From NCBI GenBank assembly GCA_963798805.1, contig CAWCVC010000018.1, positions 1-16,693 of the forward strand: a stretch of 16,693 nucleotides of DNA, written 5' to 3'. Made by a program: the position numbers and the translations under genes. The notes beneath the pieces were generated by a model. That model saw nothing but the letters and a program-made list of their open reading frames with translations, did no database searches and was not told the origin of the DNA. The stretch comes from CAVZCK01 sp963798805 (lineage in GTDB: Bacteria; Pseudomonadota; Alphaproteobacteria; Rhizobiales; Rhodomicrobiaceae). Every line of letters starts with the position of its first letter. The stretch's first letter is position 1. This document shows, in pieces, positions 1 to 7,819 of this stretch.

Positions 1-30
1 ATTCAAAAGCTCCACTAGAAACATATATTT

Positions 31-111
31 AGCTAGTGGTTCTTATGACTGAAACATTTGCAAATGTGGGTGCTGCACGGGGATGCAAATGTTTCAGTCG
101 AACCACTAGCT
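31..111. repeat. large imperfect palindrome with 4-nt bulge
   Basis: The arms pair perfectly over 28 bp: 31-42 with 100-111, and 47-62 with 84-99. TTAT at 43-46 is left as an unpaired bulge, and 63-83 forms the loop. The left arm plus loop also contains a perfect 14-nt palindrome at 54-67. The 7-mer CCACTAG occurs at 12-18 and 103-109, and inverted at 33-39 and 16286-16292. The palindrome overlaps the observed edge of the 406-bp inverted repeat by 3 bases, and could belong to it, since the other copy is cut by the window end. It looks like a non-autonomous palindromic element; no mobilising enzyme is nearby. Confidence 0.75.
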
Positions 112-514
112 GGAATGCGCAGGGCGCACGTTCATCTGCGGCCCGCCGCTCGGGTCCGGAAAGCTCCGCGGCATACCGGGAGCCTCGGACGCCGCCGAGC
201 GGTGACAAACAGTGCCGGATGCGCGAGCCTTGGGAAGAGGCGCCCTGGAGCCAAAATATCACCGCGCGCGGGCGGCCGGCAGGCTGCCACACTGCAGACG
301 GACCAGCCTTCCGGCGGCCCGCGCCGTCCCTTCCGGGGGCGGATAGGTGCATGATCCCGCAAAAGTGGGAACCGGTTTTGCGGTCAAGATCATGCCCAAA
401 CAAAGATCGCAAAGCCTCGCGGGCCCGCCCGGCGAGGGGATTGGTGTTGGGCAAAGAGGCACGGCATTCACCGCGTCGCCCCGGAAGCCGCATCGCGGCC
501 ATCCGGGGGCCACT
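109..514 (+). repeat. 406-bp inverted repeat, left copy
   Basis: This segment matches the reverse complement of 16288-16693 base for base (positions pair so that their sum is 16802). The single difference I found is at 500 (C) against 16302 (T in the same sense). Identity stops sharply after 514. The outer limit at 109 is only a minimum, because the other copy meets the window end. It contains a hairpin at 349-395 of a Rhizobiales-type intergenic repeat. No transposase or plausible protein is encoded. It could be a mosaic intergenic repeat present in many genome copies, or a pair-specific duplication. Confidence 0.93.
349..395 (-). repeat. bulged hairpin repeat (copy in left inverted repeat)
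   Basis: GCATGATC (349-356) pairs with GATCATGC (388-395), and CCGCAAAA (357-364) pairs with TTTTGCGG (376-383). The loop is 11 nt (365-375), and TCAA (384-387) is an unpaired bulge. The type, with a core like GGGAACCGGTTTT and GATCATGC ends, resembles common intergenic palindromes of Rhizobiales. A diverged relative with the same layout lies downstream of kup (10150-10195). Confidence 0.8.
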
Positions 515-555
515 CGCCTCGCCCCACGCCAACGAGAGTGCGGATACGCCATAGG

Positions 556-600
556 TCCCGGGTCTCGCTGCGCTCGCCCGGGACGACGGAACGAGAGGCG
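556..600 (+). repeat. second inverted repeat block, left copy
   Basis: This block matches the reverse complement of 16098-16141. The first 27 bases have one mismatch, then 5 against 4 differing bases, then 13 identical bases. It contains CCCGGG ends around a GAGCGNAGCGAG core, a motif I associate with intergenic repeats of Rhizobiales. The spacer between this block and the end of the CACTCGCCTCG match is 34 nt in both copies, which supports true collinearity. Confidence 0.75.
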
Positions 601-624
601 CGGCAAGGGATTGGCGCTGCGTAA

Positions 625-641
625 GCTCTTTGACATTCAGG
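625..641 (+). repeat. third inverted repeat block, boxA-like, left copy
   Basis: Seventeen bases starting GCTCTTTGACATT are identical to the reverse complement of 15917-15933. They follow the two larger repeat blocks in the same order. The core resembles the boxA antitermination element of rRNA leaders (E. coli TGCTCTTTAACA), but no rRNA gene is present, so a function is not implied. Confidence 0.5.
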
Positions 642-689
642 CGAAATGCACTCGTGCGGGTCTTCGCGCCCACCTCGCTTACCAAAGGC

Positions 690-1598
690 TCAAGGCCACT
701 TCACCACAGGCGGCATGGAGGAGAGGATGCTATCGACATTGCCGCCGGTCTTCAGGCCGAAGATGGTGCCGCGGTCATAGAGGAGGTTGTACTCGACATA
801 GCGGCCGCGCCGCACGAGCTGCTCCTCGCGCTCGGCCGCTGCCCAGTGCTTGCTCATATTGGCGCGCACGATCCGCGGATAGATGCTTAGGAAAGCGCGG
901 CCGACAGCCTGGGTGAAGGCGAAGTCCGCCGCCCAATCGCCGGAGTTCAGATAGTCGTAGAAGATGCCGCCGACGCCGCGCGGCTCCTTGCGATGGGCGA
1001 GGTAGAAATACTCATCGCACCATTCCTTATAGCGCCGATAGTCGGCCACGGCGTGCTTGTCGCAGGCGGCCTTCATCGCGGCGTGGAAGGCGATGGTGTC
1101 GGGATCGTCCTGCGTGCGGCGCGCATCGAGCACCGGCGTCAGATCGGCCCCGCCGCCGAACCAGCTTTTCGTGGTGATGACGAAGCGCGTATTCATGTGC
1201 ACGGTCGGTACATGCGGGCTGAGCGGATGGACGATCAGCGAAATGCCCGAGGCCCAGAAACGCGGGTCGTCCTCGGCACCGGGGATTTGCGCGCGGAATT
1301 GCGGGGAGAACTCGCCATGCACGGTCGAGACGTGGACGCCGGCCTTTTCGAACAGCCGGCCGTGCAGCATCGACATGACGCCGCCGCCGCCATCCGAGCC
1401 GTCATCGCCGGTGCGCTGCCAGGGCTTGCGCTCGAACCGCCCGGCGGGCAGATGCGCCATCTGGCCGGTGCCGGCCTCGTCCTCCAGCCGCTCCAGCTCG
1501 GCGCAGATGTCATCGCGCAGCGCCGCGAACCAGTCGGGCGCCGCGGTTTTCTGCTGCTCCGTCGCCGCGGAGCCGCCGCCCGATGCGGTCGCTGTCAT
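690..1598 (-). CDS. hemF: oxygen-dependent coproporphyrinogen III oxidase
   Basis: HemF oxidatively decarboxylates coproporphyrinogen III to protoporphyrinogen IX using O2, late in haem synthesis, in the cytosol. The 302-residue protein is the usual length and carries family signatures: a GDDGSDGGGGVMSMLHG-like N-terminal stretch (about 64-80), VHMNTR (133-138), WFGGGADLTP (146-155), and YNLLYDRGTIFGLKTGGN (270-287). Conserved histidines are seen at 94, 134 and 182. The ATG overlaps the trmL stop as ATGA, and GGAGG (1609-1613 on the opposite strand) lies 10 nt upstream inside trmL, so the two genes are probably translationally coupled. It lies back to back with the bc1 operon, a haem-protein consumer of this pathway. 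The first ~20 residues are low-complexity and variable. Nothing suggests damage. Confidence 0.98.
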   Translation of the reverse strand: MTATASGGGSAATEQQKTAAPDWFAALRDDICAELERLEDEAGTGQMAHLPAGRFERKPWQRTGDDGSDGGGGVMSMLHGRLFEKAGVHVSTVHGEFSPQFRAQIPGAEDDPRFWASGISLIVHPLSPHVPTVHMNTRFVITTKSWFGGGADLTPVLDARRTQDDPDTIAFHAAMKAACDKHAVADYRRYKEWCDEYFYLAHRKEPRGVGGIFYDYLNSGDWAADFAFTQAVGRAFLSIYPRIVRANMSKHWAAAEREEQLVRRGRYVEYNLLYDRGTIFGLKTGGNVDSILSSMPPVVKWP

Positions 1599-2071
1599 CG
1601 ATGGCTTTCCTCCGCATCTGCGAAGCCGCGCGTCTGTCTCAATGCCTCTCCTAATACCATCGCCGCCGCGACGGCAACATTGAGCGACCGCAGGCCGGGC
1701 CTCATCGGTATGACGATCCGCGCGTCCGCCACCTCATGCACCGCTTCGGGAACGCCCGCGCTTTCGCGGCCGACCATCAGGACGTCGCCGGCGCGGAAGA
1801 CGAACCTCGTATATGGCAGCGCCGCGGCTGTTGTCATGAGGACCAGCCGACCCCCGGCCGATCGCCGCTCGGCCTCGAAATCGGAAAAGAAGTCATGACG
1901 GACGATTTGCACGCTGTCGAGATAGTCGAGCCCGGCGCGGCGCACGGCGCGGTCGGACATGTCGAACCCCGCCGGCCCGATCACCTCCACCATGACGCCG
2001 AGGCAGGCAGCCATGCGCAGGATCGTGCCGGCATTCTGCGGGATATCGGGCTGATAGAGTGCCAATCGCAA
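1595..2071 (-). CDS. trmL: tRNA (cytidine(34)-2'-O)-methyltransferase
   Basis: This is a SPOUT-class methyltransferase that 2'-O-methylates the wobble base of tRNA-Leu isoacceptors using S-adenosylmethionine. Counting from the chosen start it has 158 residues, close to E. coli TrmL (157). Motif 1 is PQNAGTILR (11-19), motif 2 is MVGRESAGVPE (99-109), and motif 3 is IPMRPGLRSLNVAVA (121-135), the region that forms the trefoil-knot SAM site. I chose a TTG start at 2071 because AAGGAGGA (2079-2086) lies 7 nt upstream and the protein then begins MRLALYQPDIPQNAG, as the family does. In-frame ATG codons at 2110 and 2158 would add 13 or 29 residues unlike the family. It is the first gene of a two-gene unit with hemF. 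Confidence 0.95.
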   Translation of the reverse strand: MRLALYQPDIPQNAGTILRMAACLGVMVEVIGPAGFDMSDRAVRRAGLDYLDSVQIVRHDFFSDFEAERRSAGGRLVLMTTAAALPYTRFVFRAGDVLMVGRESAGVPEAVHEVADARIVIPMRPGLRSLNVAVAAAMVLGEALRQTRGFADAEESHR

Positions 2072-2276
2072 GGCGGAATCCTCCTTCGAGGGGCGAATTT
2101 GCCACAGCATTGCGCCGATTTGTCTCCTTACAACAAGCCGGCAGGTAGGGGTAGACAATGGCCTATGATCGCCTTAGAAACCGCGACGCGGTTCGCTTTT
2201 CATTGCGGCGTATCAGAATCAGCACCAAGTCAGCCAATTTCCTTCTTGGCGCAGCGGCAAAAAGGGACATGGACCT
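2072..2276. promoter_or_regulatory. divergent intergenic region trmL / petA
   Basis: These 205 bp separate trmL-hemF (minus) from petABC (plus) and should hold both promoters. I see no FNR-type TTGAT-N4-ATCAA site and no confident -35/-10 pair. AAAAAGGGA (2258-2266) is the likely ribosome binding site for petA. That promoters lie here is inferred from gene orientation only. Confidence 0.45.
2079..2086 (-). promoter_or_regulatory. ribosome binding site deciding the trmL start
   Basis: AAGGAGGA on the minus strand, with a 7-nt spacer to TTG at 2071. A second purine-rich site (AAGGAG near 2124-2129) sits about 12-13 nt before the ATG at 2110, a less favourable spacing. Confidence 0.7.
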
Positions 2277-2870
2277 ATGGCCACGACAATGGATGAAGCC
2301 GTCTCGCGGGGCGAACCCGTAAACCGGCGCGATTTTATCCATATCGCAGCGACGGCGTTCGCCACCATCGGCGCGGCCGCGGCGCTTTGGCCGCTGATCG
2401 ATCAGATGAACCCGGACACCTCGGCCTTGTCGCTTTCAAGCACCGAGGTCGACCTCGCACCCGTTCAGCAGGGGCAGGCAATTACGGTGATGTGGCGTGG
2501 CAAGCCGGTTTTCGTCCGCAACCGGACGCCGCAGGAGGTGAAGTCGGCACAGGACGTGCCGCTCGATCAGCTCAAGGACCCGATCGCTCGCATCATGGAC
2601 GTGACGCAGGACCTGCCTGCAACCGATAAGACCCTCACCAAGCCGGGCCACGAAAACTGGCTCATCGCCATCGGCATCTGCACCCATCTGGGCTGCATTC
2701 CGAAAGGCCAGAAGCCGGGCGACGACCGGGGCGAGTTCGGCGGCTGGTTCTGCCCGTGCCACGGCTCCCAATACGACACCGCGGGCCGCATCCGCAAAGG
2801 ACCCGCGCCGCGCAATCTCGAGATCCCGCCCTACCAGTTCGTCTCAGACAGCAAAATCAAGATCGGCTAA
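2277..2870 (+). CDS. petA: ubiquinol-cytochrome c reductase Rieske iron-sulfur subunit
   Basis: The Rieske protein of the cytochrome bc1 complex takes the first electron from ubiquinol at the Qo site and passes it to cytochrome c1, on the periplasmic face of the inner membrane. The 197-residue protein has a twin-arginine motif (R17-R18-D-F) followed by one membrane anchor (about 21-42), as expected for a Tat-exported, uncleaved Rieske subunit. The [2Fe-2S] ligands are in CTHLGC (135-140) and CPCHGS (159-164), with the usual Tyr at 166 and a Gly/Pro loop near 175-177. It starts the petA-petB-petC unit, 21 nt before petB. An ATG at 2289 is a possible alternative start. The gene is also called fbcF. 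Confidence 0.98.
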   Translation: MATTMDEAVSRGEPVNRRDFIHIAATAFATIGAAAALWPLIDQMNPDTSALSLSSTEVDLAPVQQGQAITVMWRGKPVFVRNRTPQEVKSAQDVPLDQLKDPIARIMDVTQDLPATDKTLTKPGHENWLIAIGICTHLGCIPKGQKPGDDRGEFGGWFCPCHGSQYDTAGRIRKGPAPRNLEIPPYQFVSDSKIKIG

Positions 2871-2891
2871 GCCCACGAGGCCATAAAAACC

Positions 2892-4184
2892 ATGGCGCAT
2901 CAATCGACTTATCAGCCGCAGACCGGCTTTACGCGGTGGCTGGACAATCGTCTGCCCGTTGTCCGGATGGCCTACGACAATCTCCTCGATTTTCCGACGC
3001 CGCGGAATCTCACCTATATGTGGACCTTTGGTGGCATCCTCACATTCTGTCTCGGCGTGCAGATCGTCACAGGTGTTGTGCTGGCGATGCACTATGCCCC
3101 CGACACGAAGGTGGCGTTCAATTCCATCGAGCATCTGATGCGCGATGTGAATTACGGCTGGCTGCTGCGTTACACGCATGCGGTCGGCGCCTCGATGTTC
3201 TTCATCGCCGTGTATCTACACCTCTTCCGCGGCCTCTATTACGGGTCCTATAAGCCGCCGCGCGAAATCCTTTGGATCATCGGCGTGCTCATTCTGCTGA
3301 CGATGATCGCGACAGCCTTCATGGGCTACTCGCTGGTCTGGGGGCAGATGAGCTTCTGGGCGGTGACAGTGATCACCAACCTGTTCTCGTCGCTCAATTC
3401 GGTGATCCCCGGCCTCGGCACCACACTCGTGCAATGGATCTGGGGCGGGTTTTCGGTGAACAATGCGACGCTGAACCGACTGTTCAGCCTGCATTATCTC
3501 CTCCCCTTCGTGATCGCCGGGCTCGTCGGTCTGCACATTTGGGCGCTGCACGTCACGGGCAACGGCAACCCGGTCGGCGTCGATCTTCGCGATCCCAAGC
3601 GCGAGGCGGTGCCGTTCCATCCCTATTACACCGCCAAGGATCTGTTCGCGATGGCGGTCTTCGGGCTGCTCTTCGCCTATTTCGTCTTCTACATGCCCAA
3701 CTATCTCGGGCATGCCGACAATTACATCGAGGCGAACCCGTTGCAGACGCCCCCGCATATCGTGCCGGAATGGTATTTCTTGCCGTTCTACGCCATCCTG
3801 CGGGCAATTCCTTCAAAGCTGGGCGGCGTGATAGCTCTCTTCAGCGCCATCGGAGTGCTGTTCTTCATCCCCTGGCTCGATACGTCGCGCGAACGGTCAA
3901 CGCGCTATAGGCCGATCTATCGCTGGTTCTTCTGGCTCCTGGTGATCACCTGCTTGGCGCTCGGCTTCCTCGGGTCGAAGCCGCCGGAGGGCGCGTATCT
4001 GCCCGCGGCGCGGCTGTTCACCGCCTACTATTTTATCCATTTCCTGATCATCATGCCTGTGGTCGGCATTATCGAAACGCCGAAGCCGAGGCCCAAGACC
4101 ATTGCTGAATCCATTTTCGGAAGCAGCGCTCATGGCGGCGGACGAATGCCACAGGCGGCGCCGGCGTCAGCGGAAAACCGGTAG
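2892..4184 (+). CDS. petB: cytochrome b subunit of the bc1 complex
   Basis: Cytochrome b carries both b haems and the Qo and Qi quinone sites of complex III in the inner membrane. The protein has 430 residues with about eight hydrophobic spans. Haem ligands by family alignment are H96 and H201 (bL) and H110 and H215 (bH), matching the 14-residue spacing in each helix. The Qo-site PEWYF motif is at 292-296. It ends in a polar tail after the last helix (about 397-430). A stop codon (4182-4184) separates it from petC by 10 nt. So cytochromes b and c1 are not made as the single fused precursor (FbcH) known from Bradyrhizobium japonicum. The Shine-Dalgarno before its ATG is weak (ACGAGG at 2875-2880). 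Confidence 0.99.
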   Translation: MAHQSTYQPQTGFTRWLDNRLPVVRMAYDNLLDFPTPRNLTYMWTFGGILTFCLGVQIVTGVVLAMHYAPDTKVAFNSIEHLMRDVNYGWLLRYTHAVGASMFFIAVYLHLFRGLYYGSYKPPREILWIIGVLILLTMIATAFMGYSLVWGQMSFWAVTVITNLFSSLNSVIPGLGTTLVQWIWGGFSVNNATLNRLFSLHYLLPFVIAGLVGLHIWALHVTGNGNPVGVDLRDPKREAVPFHPYYTAKDLFAMAVFGLLFAYFVFYMPNYLGHADNYIEANPLQTPPHIVPEWYFLPFYAILRAIPSKLGGVIALFSAIGVLFFIPWLDTSRERSTRYRPIYRWFFWLLVITCLALGFLGSKPPEGAYLPAARLFTAYYFIHFLIIMPVVGIIETPKPRPKTIAESIFGSSAHGGGRMPQAAPASAENR

Positions 4185-4194
4185 GAGGGGGATC

Positions 4195-5064
4195 ATGAAG
4201 CTTTTCTCGACATCCTCACTCCGCTGCACGCTCGCAGGCGCTGCTTTGGCCATGGCGGTATGCGGGATCGGACCGAGCTGGGCGGCGGGCGATGTGCCCA
4301 CGGTGACGCGCCAGGATTGGACCTTCCGCGGCATCACCGGCTATTTCGACAAGGCACAGCTTCGTCGCGGCTATCAGGTTTACAAGAACGTCTGTTCGGC
4401 CTGCCACAGCATGCGGCTGATGTATTACCGCAACCTGTCGCAGCCCGGCGGGCCGGAATATTCGGAAGCGAACGCCGCCGCATTCGCCGCGGACGCGCAG
4501 GTGACCGACGGACCGGATGACAATGGGGAGATGTTCACCCGCCCCGGCAAGCCATCCGATCACTTCGTTTCGCCGTTTCCGAACGAGAAAGCCGCTGCGG
4601 CGGCGAATGGCGGTGCTGTGCCGCCCGACCTTTCGGTAATGGCCAAGGCGAGGGCGGTCGAGCGCGCCGAGGCCTGGTACATGGAGCCGTTTGACTGGAT
4701 CTACGACCTCTTCACCGTCTATCAGGAGCAGGGGCCCGATTACATTCACGCGCTGATGACGGGCTATACCGACCCGCCTGCGGGCTTCAAGGTCCTGGAA
4801 GGAATGTATTACAATACCATTTTTCCGGGACATCAGATCCACATGCCTCCGCCGCTCAGCGACGGACTCGTCACCTATGACGACGGCACGCCGGGCACGG
4901 TTGAGAACTATGCGCGGGACGTCAGCGCCTTCCTGATGTGGTCCGCCGAGCCCAAGCTCGAAGAGCGCAAGCGCATGGGCCTCAAGGTCCTTATCTACCT
5001 CGCAGTCCTGTCCGCGCTCCTCTATCTGTCTAAGCGCGCGCTGTGGCGGGACGTCGAGCACTAG
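4195..5064 (+). CDS. petC: cytochrome c1 subunit of the bc1 complex
   Basis: Cytochrome c1 receives electrons from the Rieske centre and hands them to soluble or membrane cytochrome c. The 289-residue precursor has a cleavable signal peptide (about 1-31, ending SWA-A), a covalent haem motif CSACH (67-71), a probable sixth haem ligand Met217 in HMPPPLSDG, and a C-terminal anchor (about 262-279) followed by a basic tail, so the haem domain is periplasmic. The ATG at 4195 is preceded by a strong AGGAGGGGG at 4183-4191. Upstream in-frame ATG codons inside petB would give no signal peptide at the N terminus. A 15-bp tandem duplication spans the stop codon. Confidence 0.98.
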   Translation: MKLFSTSSLRCTLAGAALAMAVCGIGPSWAAGDVPTVTRQDWTFRGITGYFDKAQLRRGYQVYKNVCSACHSMRLMYYRNLSQPGGPEYSEANAAAFAADAQVTDGPDDNGEMFTRPGKPSDHFVSPFPNEKAAAAANGGAVPPDLSVMAKARAVERAEAWYMEPFDWIYDLFTVYQEQGPDYIHALMTGYTDPPAGFKVLEGMYYNTIFPGHQIHMPPPLSDGLVTYDDGTPGTVENYARDVSAFLMWSAEPKLEERKRMGLKVLIYLAVLSALLYLSKRALWRDVEH

Positions 5065-5082
5065 GTCGTCGAGCACTAGGTC
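5053..5082 (+). repeat. 15-bp tandem duplication across the petC stop codon
   Basis: GTCGAGCACTAGGTC occurs twice in a row (5053-5067 and 5068-5082), exactly. The first copy encodes the final Val-Glu-His and the TAG stop of petC; the second repeats the same codons and a second in-frame TAG. It is a simple slippage-type duplication with no effect on the protein. Confidence 0.9.
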
Positions 5083-5107
5083 AAGGTGCGAGAGTTGGTT
5101 ACAATCG

Positions 5108-5132
5108 AAGCCCCGCCGTGAGCGGGGCTTTT
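5108..5132 (+). terminator. intrinsic terminator after petC
   Basis: AAGCCCCGC (5108-5116) pairs with GCGGGGCTT (5122-5130) around a CGTGA loop, followed by TTGCTTC. The stem is 9 bp and GC-rich, with T residues at the 3' side. It sits 44 nt after the petC stop, so it probably ends the petABC transcript before mtnP. Confidence 0.8.
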
Positions 5133-5185
5133 GCTTCATACCCCCGGCAATCGTCCCGGCAGGATGTAGGAGAGGTAGCAAGCTC

Positions 5186-6073
<888 letters not shown>

Positions 6074-6181
6074 TGACCCGTCCCGGTGCCCCGCTGGCGC
6101 GGCGCAACACCGCTTTCCTCCGATGCGTTTTGCGGCTTTTATGCAGGGGCAAGCCAATTCACCCTTTTCAGGAGCTCGCTC

Positions 6182-6727
6182 ATGAATTTGCGCGTCGATC
6201 TCGATCTGAAAGCCTTGGTTCGCACCATCCCCGACTACCCGAAACCGGGCATCATGTTCCGTGATGTTACGACGCTCCTGAAGAACGCCTCGGGGTTCAA
6301 GGCCTGTATCGAATTGCTGGCCGAGCCGTACCGGACCGCCGGTGTTGAGGCCGTTGCCGGGATCGAGGCGCGCGGCTTCATCCTCGGCGGCGCGGTCGCG
6401 GACAGGCTTGGCGCCGGCTTCGTGCCGATCCGCAAGAAGGGCAAGCTTCCCTGGCGCGCGATCGGCCAGGATTATCAGCTCGAATACGGGACCGACGTCA
6501 TCGAGATTCATGAGGACGCGATCCGTCCGGGCGAGCGGGTCCTGCTGGTGGATGATCTGATCGCCACGGGCGGCACTGCCGAGGCGGCGCACAAGCTGAT
6601 CGAGCGTGTCGACGGGATCATCGTCGGGGCAGCCTTCGTGATCGATCTTCCCGAGCTCGGCGGCGCAAGTCGGCTGGAGGCGCGCGGCGTGCCATGCCAC
6701 TCGCTTATCGCCTTCGAAGGCCATTGA
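6182..6727 (+). CDS. apt: adenine phosphoribosyltransferase
   Basis: Apt makes AMP from adenine and PRPP in purine salvage in the cytosol. The 181-residue protein has the family length. It carries the N-terminal IPDYPKPGIMFRD (16-28), the IEARGFI motif (61-67) and the PRPP-binding loop VLLVDDLIATGGTA (120-133). I chose the ATG at 6182 because AGGAG (6170-6174) lies 7 nt upstream. A longer frame from 6086 adds a 32-residue stretch unlike Apt proteins. The pairing with mtnP gives a complete MTA-adenine-AMP step without the rest of the methionine salvage genes in this window. Confidence 0.97.
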   Translation: MNLRVDLDLKALVRTIPDYPKPGIMFRDVTTLLKNASGFKACIELLAEPYRTAGVEAVAGIEARGFILGGAVADRLGAGFVPIRKKGKLPWRAIGQDYQLEYGTDVIEIHEDAIRPGERVLLVDDLIATGGTAEAAHKLIERVDGIIVGAAFVIDLPELGGASRLEARGVPCHSLIAFEGH

Positions 6728-6753
6728 TCGATTCTGCGTGACCGCCGCTCATT

Positions 6754-6777
6754 GCCGTTGCCGCGTACGGCAACGGC
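6754..6777 (+). terminator. hairpin between apt and the MBL-fold gene
   Basis: GCCGTTGCCG (6754-6763) and CGGCAACGGC (6768-6777) form a perfect 10-bp stem with a CGTA loop, 26 nt after the apt stop. There is no T tract, so it may be a weak or factor-assisted terminator or an RNA-stability hairpin. Confidence 0.45.
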
Positions 6778-6844
6778 TGGCAAGATGCGCGGATTCAGGC
6801 CGCAAGATGGCGTACCGCAAGAAAATCAAAGGGAGGCAGGCGGA

Positions 6845-7819
6845 ATGAGGAGAGCGTTCGCATATCTGATCGTGATGGGGGGCATCGCCGTCGCAAGCGC
6901 GGGTGCCTCTTGGGCGGCTGGGACCGTCAAGGTGACTCCGCTCGGCAGTCATGACGGGGAATTTTGCGCGCTGGATCGTGCGCTGATATTCGAAGACCCG
7001 GACGGCACGCGGATTCTCTATGATGCCGGCCGCACCGTTCGCGGGCCGGAAGATCCGCGGCTGGGCAAAATCGACGTCGTGCTTCTCTCGCATCTGCACG
7101 GCGATCATCTCGGCGACGTGATCCAGCCGGCGGCCAATGCCGGCCAATGCGGCAAGCCCGACTTCTCGGTGAAAGTCACACCCAACTCGAACACGGTGAA
7201 CATCGTTGTCGGCAAGAAGGCGAAGCTGCTCGTCGGCTCCGAGATGGGCTCGTTCTTTGCCAAGAAGATCGCGGCGGCGGGCGGCGAGGCGTCGCAATCC
7301 GTTCTGGTGCGCTTCGGCGCCGAGCGGAAAGTCGGCGGCGTTACCTTCACCACGGTGCCGGCTTGGCATAGCAACGGGCTCGATCCTGCCTTTCTCGAGG
7401 GTGATCTTGCCAAGGAAATGGCCGCCAATGGGCTGACGATTTCTCTCGGACCGCCGACCGGCTACGTCGTGACATTCTCCAACGGCCTTGTCGCCTATCT
7501 CTCTGGCGATACCGGCATCACAGCCGAGCAGAAGCTCGTGGTCCACGATCACTACAAGGCACAGCTGACGGTGATGAATATCGGCGACGTGTTCACCACG
7601 GGGCCGAAAGAGGCGGCCTGGGTCGTGGATGAGCTTGTGCAGCCGACTTCGGTGATCGCCTCGCACGCGAACGAGGCCGCGACGAAAGACGGTAAGGTGC
7701 TGCCCGGGACGAAGACCGAGACCTTCATGAAGGCGGTCAGAACTCCCGGCTATGTGCCGCTCAGCGGCAAGACCATGGAATTCGATTCGAACGGCAAGTG
7801 CGTCAACGGCTGCTCCTGA
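6845..7819 (+). CDS. exported metallo-beta-lactamase-fold hydrolase, substrate unknown
   Basis: The 324-residue protein starts with a signal peptide (about 1-25, cleavage near SWA-A) and so is predicted periplasmic. The metallo-beta-lactamase core shows HLHGDH (83-88), H175 in PAWHSN, D222 in SGDTG and H274 in ASHANE, the residues expected to hold two metal ions. The layout is closer to the UlaG-like/general MBL hydrolases than to class B beta-lactamases. Four cysteines remain after the signal peptide (C41, C102, C319, C323), the last two in a CVNGCS tail that could form a disulfide. The start is supported by GGGAGG (6831-6836), 8 nt upstream. It appears to be a single-gene unit between apt and kup. 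I cannot assign a substrate, and nothing supports a drug-resistance role. Confidence 0.85.
   Translation: MRRAFAYLIVMGGIAVASAGASWAAGTVKVTPLGSHDGEFCALDRALIFEDPDGTRILYDAGRTVRGPEDPRLGKIDVVLLSHLHGDHLGDVIQPAANAGQCGKPDFSVKVTPNSNTVNIVVGKKAKLLVGSEMGSFFAKKIAAAGGEASQSVLVRFGAERKVGGVTFTTVPAWHSNGLDPAFLEGDLAKEMAANGLTISLGPPTGYVVTFSNGLVAYLSGDTGITAEQKLVVHDHYKAQLTVMNIGDVFTTGPKEAAWVVDELVQPTSVIASHANEAATKDGKVLPGTKTETFMKAVRTPGYVPLSGKTMEFDSNGKCVNGCS

Larger units (their letters stand above)
1..689. other. gene-free left flank built from repeats
   Basis: No convincing gene lies here. Long open frames exist on both strands, but they are low-complexity, Arg/Ala/Pro/Gly-rich, resemble no family I know, and the same frames recur inverted at the far end of the window because the DNA is repeated. 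The stretch holds, in order, a large imperfect palindrome (31-111), the left 406-bp inverted repeat (109-514), a diverged spacer (522-555), a second repeat block (556-600) and a short third block (625-641). The downstream (3') end of hemF reaches 690. The first 30 bases are AT-rich compared with the rest. Confidence 0.8.

Noticed and set aside
29..916. Several overlapping open frames on both strands of the left flank (up to 218 codons)
   Set aside because: They are Arg/Ala/Pro-rich, lie in repeat DNA, appear on both strands at once and recur inverted in the right flank. High GC explains the lack of stops.
6845..7819. A beta-lactamase (antibiotic resistance) call for the MBL-fold protein
   Set aside because: The motifs fit the broad MBL superfamily, but the arrangement is UlaG-like and there is no class B beta-lactamase signature or resistance context.
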